NCBI GenBank assembly: GCA_031275395.1
Contig: JAISOU010000093.1
Location: 1-12,870, forward strand
Direction of reading: 5' to 3'
Source of the DNA: Helicobacteraceae bacterium
GTDB lineage: Bacteria; Campylobacterota; Campylobacteria; Campylobacterales; SZUA-545
DNA length: 12,870 nt
Below the pieces are notes generated by a model. The model saw nothing but the letters and a program-made list of their open reading frames with translations, did no database searches and was not told the DNA's origin. Made by a program: the position numbers and the translations under genes. Below are positions 6,989-12,870 of the stretch, in pieces. The number at the start of each line of letters is the position of its first letter. The first letter of the stretch is position 1.

Positions 6989-8046
6989 CGCCTGCTCCTT
7001 TCGCATACAAAAAGATACTCGTCTAAAAATGTTTTATCGTCAAAAACGCGGACGTTTTTATTATGATTTTTGATCTTATCGGCAAGAGCTTTTGGATCGC
7101 TTGGCGGCGTTATATTTCCGCTTGGCGCGATTTCGGGCAACGCGCCTACGTTTGAAGCGATCAAAGGAATACCGACGCTCATAATTTCAAACGCGACGCG
7201 GCAGATCGCCTCTGATCCGATCGACGCGACGACTCCGACGTCAAAAGCGCTTATACAAGCTACAATATCGGAGCGAAAACCGGTTATAAAAGCGTGATCC
7301 GACAAGCCGTTTTCGTCGATCATAGTTTGTAGATCGTCTATATTCAGATCGGCATTATCGGTAACAAACAAAAGTTTATAGCGCGGATCGCTTTGACGTA
7401 GCAAGCGCGCCGCTTCGATCGGCGTTTTATGTCCTTTAACTTCGCTATATCTTCCCACAAAGCCGATTACAATATCGTCTTTGTTAAATCCAAACTCGGC
7501 GCGGACGCGATCTCTTCCGCTACGATCAAAGGCGAACTTTTGCGTATCTACCCCGCCGTAAATTACGTCGATTCGATCTTCGGAAGTTTGCAGACGATTT
7601 ATAAACTCTCGTTTTAATAAATCGCAACTGACAATTACGCGATCGGCGCAAACGTTATGCAAAAAACGATTCGCAAAATTGTCTTTAGGTTTTCGCTCGT
7701 CGCCGCGAACGCGAATCAAGCGCCAAGCGGGTTTAGAAAAGTATCGTTTTAGCGAGAAAAACCAAAAAACCTCCCCGCGATGAGCGGTAATAAAATCGGG
7801 TTTGAATTCGCGTAAAAAACGATTTATTCTTCGCGTAAGCGCAAAAATCCTAAAGGGGTTATTTGTCATAAAAACGTCTTCGTAAGTTTTTATACCCATC
7901 TCTTTGGCTTTTTGCGCCGTTTCGGTATTGGGTAGCACGCCCGCGACCGTATCAAATCCGCTTGCCTGCAACAATCGGCATAGGTTTAACGCGTACCACG
8001 CCGTCGCGTTATACCAACGCACGTTGATCAGATGAAAAAACCTCAT
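6985..8046 (-). CDS. GT4-family glycosyltransferase (GT-B fold)
   Basis: A 353-residue retaining glycosyltransferase. The N-terminal half runs to about residue 160; the donor half starts at IVIGFVGRYSEVKGHK (192-207). The E-X7-E donor motif is E279 and E287 (SEAICRVAFEIMSVG), followed by IPLIASNVGALPEI (293-306). The first residues (FFHLINVRWYNATAWYA) lack the usual glycine-rich loop, which is common in lipopolysaccharide core GT4 enzymes. The start overlaps the sulfatase-like gene as ATGA and the stop overlaps the next GT2 as GTGA. It is probably a cytoplasmic peripheral enzyme that extends the core. Donor and acceptor are unknown. Confidence 0.88.
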   Translation of the reverse strand: MRFFHLINVRWYNATAWYALNLCRLLQASGFDTVAGVLPNTETAQKAKEMGIKTYEDVFMTNNPFRIFALTRRINRFLREFKPDFITAHRGEVFWFFSLKRYFSKPAWRLIRVRGDERKPKDNFANRFLHNVCADRVIVSCDLLKREFINRLQTSEDRIDVIYGGVDTQKFAFDRSGRDRVRAEFGFNKDDIVIGFVGRYSEVKGHKTPIEAARLLRQSDPRYKLLFVTDNADLNIDDLQTMIDENGLSDHAFITGFRSDIVACISAFDVGVVASIGSEAICRVAFEIMSVGIPLIASNVGALPEIAPSGNITPPSDPKALADKIKNHNKNVRVFDDKTFLDEYLFVCERSRR

Positions 8047-9860
8047 TTATAAAAGCGCCTATTTTCGCCCATAACGCGCAGAATCGTCTGAGTATGATCG
8101 TCTATCAAAGAGCCGTCTATAGGCTTATAACTAATAGCGTCAAAGATTCTAGCGCCGTTAATAGGATCGGGGCGCGCGGAAAAAACCAACGTATGAGAAC
8201 CTTCCACAATCGCGTTATAATTCCAATTGCCGATTACCGCGTATTCTCGCCGTTGAGCGGGATATAAAAGATCGTCGCCGTTCGCGTAATCGCTTGGCGG
8301 ATTTTGGACTCCCAAAAAACGCATAATCGTCGGAAGAAAATCGGTATGGCTCGTTATGTAATCGACCGATCGGGGGTCTTCTTGCGGCAAACGCATAAAA
8401 AAGATCGGCTTTATCTGCTCTTTAGAAAACGCGTGATTATGTCCAAAACCGCCGCTTTCGTAAAACTCCTCGCCGTGATCGGCGGTTACGATAATTTTTG
8501 TGCGATCAAACGATCCGTTAGCCTTTAATTTTTCTATAATTTGCGCAATTAGAGAATCGTCGTAGTAAATCGCGTTTTTATATTGGTTGAAAAGAACGTT
8601 TTGCTCCCCTTCGCCGATCGTCAGATAGTTTTTATCGCCCTCTTTATCGGGCTTAAACTTCGCGTGGGTTTGCGGATAGCTAAACTGATGCGGCGCGTCG
8701 TAAAAAATAAAGACAAAAAACGGCTCCGTTAGGTTATGATCCAACCACTTTAACGCCGCGTCGTTCATAGCGCGATCTTTTTGCCACGAATCGCCCTCGA
8801 AATTATCGGCGATTTTATCGTTGATCTTAGCGAAAACAGAGCGGCGAAACTCTGGCCAGTTAAGATCGCTGGCGGCAAAGATTTTTATATCAAAGCCTCT
8901 AAAACTAAGCGCGTCGAATAAGAGGCTTTGGCGCTGGCGATCGAGAAAAGAAAACCAATATGGCGCGTTTAATCCGTAGAAGAAAGAAAAAACGCCAAAA
9001 CGAGTGGCGTTTCCGCCGCTAAAATGGTTGTTAAAAACGATCGATTCTTGTTTTAGCGCGTATAGATTAGGCGCGATCTCTTCGTCGATCATATTCCATC
9101 TAACCGCGTCCAACATAATCACAAGAATATTTTCGGATTCGTAGCGTTCGTTGAAAATCGGCGGATTTTTAGGATAGTCGAGCTGCGACGACGAAGCGTT
9201 TTCTTGAAACGCGATCGGTTTTGGAGCGGGTTTAACGCCAAAGTATTTGCTGGCAAATCGCGTAAAGGTGAGCGTTTGATAGTAAGGGATCACGCGCAAT
9301 TTATCCAGAATATCGGTTTTAGAGTAGAGATTGGCAAAACCAATAGTAATTTTATCGCAAAAGACGATCAGAAACGCGATAGGAATCAGATAACTATTGA
9401 TCTTAGCGTTAAGTTTTTTCGCTTTCTCTTCGCGCGGCAGAAGATAATGAACGAAACTTTGAAGAATCGTAAAAAAGAGGATCAAAACGGCTAACGCGAT
9501 ATATGGATAAACGCCAAAATCCACGTTTTTCAGAGCCGACGCAGAGAAAGCTATGTTTAAGATCATAGCGTCGATATGCGTATGGTATATACGATAGATA
9601 AAAAAATCGGCAATCAAAAGAAGCTCAAAAAAGGTAAAAAATATCCCTACGATCGTAAAGCAAACGCGGCGAAAAAAGCCGATAAAAAACGAGATAAACC
9701 ATAAGATGACGTAAAAGGTTATCGCCGTCGATAGCGCGGCAAGAAAAGTCAGACATAGCGATATAACGCCAAAGCCGCTCGCAAGAGTCAAAAACGGGGT
9801 AAGCAGGACTGCGATAAAAAGCAGATTCGCTTTTGCAAATAGCGCTAGGCGTGCGTTCAT
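8043..9860 (-). CDS. YejM/PbgA-like inner-membrane protein with periplasmic sulfatase-fold domain
   Basis: A 605-residue protein with about five N-terminal membrane helices (within residues 10-180) and a periplasmic alkaline-phosphatase/sulfatase domain from about 243. The segment ELLLIADFFIYRIYHTHID (79-97) resembles the DUF3413 region of YejM/PbgA. The domain keeps NILVIMLDAVRW (D251), HFSGGNATRFGVFSFFYGL with T286 in the nucleophile position, YDAPHQF (387-393), TADHGEEF (D461, H462) and FGHNHAF (H474, H476), so a metal site looks intact. In Enterobacteria, YejM/PbgA senses lipid A and restrains LpxC turnover; other members of the fold transfer phosphoethanolamine or phosphoglycerol. Which role applies here is open. 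It is the first gene of the leftward glycan operon and overlaps the next gene as ATGA. No clear ribosome binding site precedes the ATG. Confidence 0.78.
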   Translation of the reverse strand: MNARLALFAKANLLFIAVLLTPFLTLASGFGVISLCLTFLAALSTAITFYVILWFISFFIGFFRRVCFTIVGIFFTFFELLLIADFFIYRIYHTHIDAMILNIAFSASALKNVDFGVYPYIALAVLILFFTILQSFVHYLLPREEKAKKLNAKINSYLIPIAFLIVFCDKITIGFANLYSKTDILDKLRVIPYYQTLTFTRFASKYFGVKPAPKPIAFQENASSSQLDYPKNPPIFNERYESENILVIMLDAVRWNMIDEEIAPNLYALKQESIVFNNHFSGGNATRFGVFSFFYGLNAPYWFSFLDRQRQSLLFDALSFRGFDIKIFAASDLNWPEFRRSVFAKINDKIADNFEGDSWQKDRAMNDAALKWLDHNLTEPFFVFIFYDAPHQFSYPQTHAKFKPDKEGDKNYLTIGEGEQNVLFNQYKNAIYYDDSLIAQIIEKLKANGSFDRTKIIVTADHGEEFYESGGFGHNHAFSKEQIKPIFFMRLPQEDPRSVDYITSHTDFLPTIMRFLGVQNPPSDYANGDDLLYPAQRREYAVIGNWNYNAIVEGSHTLVFSARPDPINGARIFDAISYKPIDGSLIDDHTQTILRVMGENRRFYK

Positions 9861-9985
9861 AGGGCGCTATTTTACGCTACTTACGCTTTTGCTAAAACAA
9901 AAAAGCGGCCTAAGAAAGGCAAATATTCCGCGCAATATAGTCCCCGATCGATATAATTCTTGTAAGTTTATCCGAAAGCCGTTTT
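9861..9985. promoter_or_regulatory. Divergent intergenic promoter region
   Basis: This 125-nt gap separates the leftward glycan operon from the rightward heptosyltransferase gene and must carry both starts of transcription. It holds a clear rightward -10 box (9952-9957) and a weaker leftward candidate (TAAAAT on the minus strand at 9869-9874). The leftward candidate would start the transcript almost at the sulfatase-like ATG. I see no operator repeat or riboswitch. Confidence 0.6.
9952..9957 (+). promoter_or_regulatory. -10 box of the heptosyltransferase gene
   Basis: An exact TATAAT lies 28 nt before the GTG start, giving a predicted leader of about 20 nt. The -35 region has no consensus, as is common for the main sigma factor in Campylobacterota. 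Confidence 0.55.
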
Positions 9986-11047
9986 GTGAAAATTAATTCT
10001 ATATGCGTTATCCGTTTATCCGCGCTCGGCGACGTTTGTCTTTTTTTACCCGCGTTAAACGCGATTCGCCGCTCCTACCCAAACGCCGAAATTACGTGGA
10101 TTATCGGCAAAACGGAAGCGAAACTTATCGAAGGAATTAGCGGCGCGGAGATAATCGTTTATGATAAATCAAGCGGTTTAAGAGGTATGTTCGCGCTGGG
10201 CGCGAAGCTGAAAGATCGCCGTTTTGATTATCTGTTGATGGCGCAGGAGGCGCTTCGCGCAAGCGTGTTGTCGCTGTTTATACGCGCCGATAAGCGCGTG
10301 GGCTTTGATCGCGATCGCGCAAAAGATTTTCAGCGGTTTTTCACAAACAGGGCGATCGCGCCAAATCCAAACTGCCATATGATCGAAAATTATCTTGATT
10401 TCGCGCGGTTTTTGGGGGCGACTACAAGCGCGATCGAATACAGTCTGTTTATCCCGCGCGAGGCGCGAAAAAAGGCGGCGGCGATCGCGCTTGGACGAAA
10501 ATACTGCGTCCTTAGTCCGATCGCCAACGCGATGCGTTTCAATTGGCGCAATTGGACTAGCGAGGGCTACGCGGCCGCGATCGATTACGCCTTTGAAAAG
10601 TACGGTTTGGAAACGATCGTTACGGGAGCAAACGACGACGAAAATCAAAAAAGCGTTTTAGAAATCAAAACGCTCGCCAGACACGCCCCCATCGACGCGG
10701 TTGGAAAAACCTCGATCAAAGAGCTTCTCGCGCTGATCGAAAACGCCGAGTTTGTCCTAGCGCCCGATAGCGGACCCGGGCATTTTGCCGCCGCGCTGAA
10801 CGTTCCCGCGATCGCGTTGCTCGCCGCCGCCGATCCGCGCCGCGCCGCGCCCTATCAAACGCCAAGTTACGTCGTGGATCGTTACCGCGAGGCGCTACTG
10901 AAATACTGCGGAAAAACGCCCGAAGAGGTGAAATTCGGGTTGCGCGTCCGCGCCGCCGAAGCGATGAAGGAGATTGCCATCGGCGACGTAACGGCGATGA
11001 TCGATAAAGTTATGCAATTATCCCGAAAAACCGATCAAACTTTTTAA
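9986..11047 (+). CDS. GT9-family heptosyltransferase-like glycosyltransferase (WaaC/WaaF/WaaQ type)
   Basis: A 353-residue GT-B enzyme of the ADP-heptose:LPS heptosyltransferase family, expected to add heptose to the Kdo-lipid A inner core. Residues RLSALGDVCLFLPALNAIR (10-28) contain the conserved GD (G15, D16) of the acceptor side. IRADKRVGFDRDR (99-111) is typical of the family. LSPIANAMRFNWRNW (176-190) is the usual strand and loop of the second domain, and LAPDSGPGHFAAALNVPAIAL (258-278) is the diagnostic donor site. GTG at 9986 is the start because it opens directly on the first beta strand; no strong ribosome binding site is visible. Four copies of GCGATCGC lie inside this gene. Whether it is HepI, HepII or a HepIII-like enzyme cannot be decided here. 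Confidence 0.9.
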   Translation: MKINSICVIRLSALGDVCLFLPALNAIRRSYPNAEITWIIGKTEAKLIEGISGAEIIVYDKSSGLRGMFALGAKLKDRRFDYLLMAQEALRASVLSLFIRADKRVGFDRDRAKDFQRFFTNRAIAPNPNCHMIENYLDFARFLGATTSAIEYSLFIPREARKKAAAIALGRKYCVLSPIANAMRFNWRNWTSEGYAAAIDYAFEKYGLETIVTGANDDENQKSVLEIKTLARHAPIDAVGKTSIKELLALIENAEFVLAPDSGPGHFAAALNVPAIALLAAADPRRAAPYQTPSYVVDRYREALLKYCGKTPEEVKFGLRVRAAEAMKEIAIGDVTAMIDKVMQLSRKTDQTF

Positions 11048-11051
11048 GATT

Positions 11052-11081
11052 TTGACGATATACCTACCAACATTTTATAAA
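11052..11081 (+). promoter_or_regulatory. Promoter of the secreted-protein unit
   Basis: TTGACG at 11052-11057 and TATAAA at 11076-11081, separated by 18 bp, form a near-consensus sigma-70-type promoter just after the heptosyltransferase stop. Transcription would start about 7 nt later, near 11088, inside the run of nine G. It makes the secreted/helical/anchored genes a separate transcription unit. Confidence 0.6.
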
Positions 11082-11085
11082 AAAA

Positions 11086-11094
11086 GGGGGGGGG
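11086..11094 (+). repeat. Homopolymeric G9 tract at predicted transcription start and ribosome binding site
   Basis: Nine G followed by AGGGAG, 11 nt before the ATG at 11106. The tract lies just downstream of a good promoter and merges with the ribosome binding site GGAGGGAG (11093-11100). Length change would alter the first transcribed bases and the leader, not the reading frame. Confidence 0.75.
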
Positions 11095-11105
11095 AGGGAG
11101 CTTTC

Positions 11106-11768
11106 ATGTTTCTAGGTTCGTTACTTCGCGTCGCTCTGGGCGCTACGCTATTCGCTTCGTCCGCTTTTGCGGTTTGTTGCAGTTATAACCGCGTTCGCAA
11201 TGCGGGTTATATTCTCCATCAATATGAAGACGAGAGTCTTAATTTTCTGCCGTTAGCCAATGACGAGAGCATACAAATATTGTTCCTAGAGGAATTGCCT
11301 TATAGCAATGAAATGATGACGGTTTCCACGCCAAATGCCTCGTCGGGATATATAGCGAGTACTTCGGCGCTCGTAGGCAGATCGGTCTATCAACATCCAA
11401 TTAGTTATGTAATGCGAGAGCCGGGCGAATATAACCTTACAGGTTCGATTATTTCCGTATATGTTTTCGCAAATAGCAGTGAATGGTATAGCGTTCAAGA
11501 GGCTAATTTGGTTGAGCTGGCAAATGGCGCAAACGAACGCGAAATCAAAAGCGGATTTACAAATGTTTACACGAATCCAAACTATTTTGGCGAGGTAAAT
11601 TATGCAAACGGCGACAAGGAGGTTTATTTCACAATACCCGACTTGAGCAATTCAACGAAACGCGTCAAAGTAGTTACTTGCCCCAATTCGGTATATACTC
11701 CGGCGAATAATTCGGGGATACTTTGCACAACAACCTTTGCTTTTATCAAAGGAACGGCAAATGAGTAG
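11106..11768 (+). CDS. Secreted protein of unknown function with N-terminal signal peptide
   Basis: I do not recognise the family. The 220 residues start with a signal peptide (LLRVALGATLFASSAFA, cleavage probably after residue 22). The mature protein opens with a Cys-Cys pair (24, 25) and has two more cysteines near the end (192, 207), so one or two periplasmic disulfides are possible. The lipobox is not canonical, so a lipoprotein is less likely. The body is rich in Asn, Ser, Thr and Tyr with alternating hydrophobic residues, suggesting a beta-rich fold. The ATG at 11106 is preferred over a TTG 18 codons upstream, because it follows GGAGGGAG and begins the signal peptide. The next gene starts 8 nt before its stop. 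Its composition differs from the glycan genes, so later acquisition is possible. Confidence 0.75.
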   Translation: MFLGSLLRVALGATLFASSAFAVCCSYNRVRNAGYILHQYEDESLNFLPLANDESIQILFLEELPYSNEMMTVSTPNASSGYIASTSALVGRSVYQHPISYVMREPGEYNLTGSIISVYVFANSSEWYSVQEANLVELANGANEREIKSGFTNVYTNPNYFGEVNYANGDKEVYFTIPDLSNSTKRVKVVTCPNSVYTPANNSGILCTTTFAFIKGTANE

Positions 11769-12741
11769 CGAATTATATCCGCTCGCATATCTGCCGCCAA
11801 ATTACTATATAGATCTGGCGACGTCGGGTCATTTTATGGGATTGAGTAACAATGTCGGCGCGGCGAACAAGGAGGTTGAAAAGCCCGCCGCGGGCGAATT
11901 GTCCGAATCTGAGGCGCGAGATTACTACGAAGGCATAACGACAAAAATGGATTTTGATCTTGAGCCATATATAGAAATCGACGCGAAACAGATGAAAACA
12001 AACCAAGAAGCGCTATATATATTGGACAAAAATATCGGCGGAGGACTAGATTGGTTTAATTATCAGATTGATACGAGTATGACGCTTGATCCATTCTATG
12101 AAAATCCCTTTAGCGAAGCGCGTCGGCAAGAGTTTATCCGCGTTTCAAAGATCTACGAACAAATCGGAAAAATACAAGGTCAGATATTCCAACAGCTGAT
12201 AGCCGCAGAGCGCAAAAACGACAAAGTCAAGGCGGAAGCGCTTAGAAAAGATTTAGCGGAAGGCAACGACGAAATCAAAAAACTTATGAAAGCCGCCGCC
12301 AAAATTGAAGAAAAAGTAACGGCTATGGGCAGAATCGATTATTATTGGAATTATACATGGTATAAACCAGAGGAGTACATGGAGGTATCTAAAGAAAGAA
12401 TTAAAAATAATTTTATAAATCTCTATCAATTAAGCGACGATTTCGTGAAAAGCGAAGAGTTTGAAGCCGCCGTCGAAATATATGGCAAAACGAGCCAACG
12501 TTCTTTAGGTAGCGTTTTGCCGTTATATGTCGCAAAAAAAGGGAAATCGCGGGGCGAATGGCTCGAACTATTTGAAAACAACGCTAAGATTTTGCGCGAA
12601 CACGTTTATAGGGAAGGTTTCGACAAACGCGGTCTGATCAACAAACAGTTGCTAACGGACGCGCACGCGCTTGCGGAACGCATTTTGGCGGACGCTTACG
12701 AAATGTGGGGCAAAGGAAGCGAGTTAAACGTTGTCGCGTAA
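11761..12741 (+). CDS. Helical protein of unknown function
   Basis: I do not recognise the family. The 326 residues have no signal peptide and no membrane helix. Residues 121-187 are strongly charged and helical (for example RRQEFIRVSKIYEQIGKIQG and AERKNDKVKAEALRKDLAEG) and probably form a coiled coil. An aromatic patch follows (RIDYYWNYTWYKPEEY, 191-206), and the C-terminal third is again helical. The ATG at 11761 has AAAGGA upstream and overlaps the secreted-protein stop by 8 nt, so the two are coupled. The frame extends upstream of the ATG, but only through the end of the preceding gene. The pairing with an exported protein and a membrane-anchored one suggests a cytoplasmic or accessory partner of a surface system; that is inference. 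Confidence 0.72.
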   Translation: MSSELYPLAYLPPNYYIDLATSGHFMGLSNNVGAANKEVEKPAAGELSESEARDYYEGITTKMDFDLEPYIEIDAKQMKTNQEALYILDKNIGGGLDWFNYQIDTSMTLDPFYENPFSEARRQEFIRVSKIYEQIGKIQGQIFQQLIAAERKNDKVKAEALRKDLAEGNDEIKKLMKAAAKIEEKVTAMGRIDYYWNYTWYKPEEYMEVSKERIKNNFINLYQLSDDFVKSEEFEAAVEIYGKTSQRSLGSVLPLYVAKKGKSRGEWLELFENNAKILREHVYREGFDKRGLINKQLLTDAHALAERILADAYEMWGKGSELNVVA

Positions 12742-12870
12742 AATTGCGACGATCATTGCGGCGCTGTTAGTTTTTATCGCGCTCGCGCTCGTTTTATTTG
12801 TTCCAAAACCAGACTACTCGCAATCTAAAATTACCGAAACGTCAGACAACGCAACCTACGATAATTTGAT
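12731..12870 (+). CDS. Membrane-anchored protein of unknown function, N-terminal part (cut by window edge)
   Basis: The frame opens at TTG (12731), overlapping the stop of the helical-protein gene by 11 nt, with AAAGGAAG about 13 nt before it. It begins SRKIATIIAALLVFIALALV and reaches LFVPKP, a basic residue pair and then one membrane helix, the pattern of a protein anchored in the inner membrane with its body in the periplasm. About 46 codons are visible before the window ends. Nothing identifies the family. The TTG start is chosen because no ATG or GTG fits between the upstream stop and the helix. Confidence 0.55.
   Translation, partial: MSRKIATIIAALLVFIALALVLFVPKPDYSQSKITETSDNATYDNL

Noticed and set aside
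6986-7006. ATG start for the WaaE-like gene at 7006
   Set aside because: The GTG at 6988 has an AGGAG before it, forms the GTGA overlap seen at other junctions, and opens on the conserved first strand.
10178-10648. Long minus-strand frame (156 codons) inside the heptosyltransferase gene
   Set aside because: It is antisense to a clear GT9 enzyme, with Arg-rich shadow composition and no start signal.
11052-11105. TTG start giving the secreted protein an 18-residue extension encoded partly by the G tract
   Set aside because: The extension would bury the signal peptide, and the ATG at 11106 has a strong ribosome binding site; the TTG itself is part of the -35 box.

Overview
The window looks like part of a lipooligosaccharide/surface-glycan locus of a Gram-negative bacterium. 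Membership of Campylobacterota (Epsilonproteobacteria) is an inference. It rests on long poly-G tracts at surface genes, tight gene packing with ATGA/GTGA overlaps, and a good -10 box without a clear -35 at the heptosyltransferase. I cannot name a genus. No rRNA, tRNA, CRISPR array or insertion sequence is visible.

Layout: a divergent promoter region (9861-9985) separates two blocks. The leftward block (9860 down to 33) reads, in order of transcription: a YejM/PbgA-like membrane sulfatase-fold protein, a GT4 glycosyltransferase, a WaaE-like GT2, a FdtA/QdtA-type dTDP-sugar 3,4-ketoisomerase, a FdtB/QdtB-type aminotransferase, rmlA, a decayed rmlC remnant that I found by reading the gap, rmlB, a decayed N-terminal piece of a PF11316-like putative rhamnosyltransferase, a GT2, a GT4, and the N-terminal membrane part of a phosphoethanolamine-transferase-like gene that runs into an 18-bp G tract. 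The rightward block is a GT9 heptosyltransferase-like gene. It is followed by a unit with its own promoter: a secreted protein with a 9-bp G tract at its predicted transcription start, a helical protein of unknown function, and a membrane-anchored protein cut by the window edge.

How the genes work together: RmlA and RmlB make dTDP-4-keto-6-deoxyglucose. The ketoisomerase and PLP aminotransferase would turn it into a dTDP-3-amino-3,6-dideoxyhexose (Fuc3N or Qui3N type); the N-acetyltransferase is not in the window. The glycosyltransferases and the heptosyltransferase would build the core/outer saccharide. The main unusual signal is that the two rhamnose-specific pieces (rmlC and a rhamnosyltransferase-like gene) survive only as remnants on either side of rmlB. 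This suggests the locus once made or used dTDP-L-rhamnose and was retuned to a 3-amino sugar. The other unusual signals are the two G tracts and the unrecognised secreted/helical/anchored gene set at the right end.
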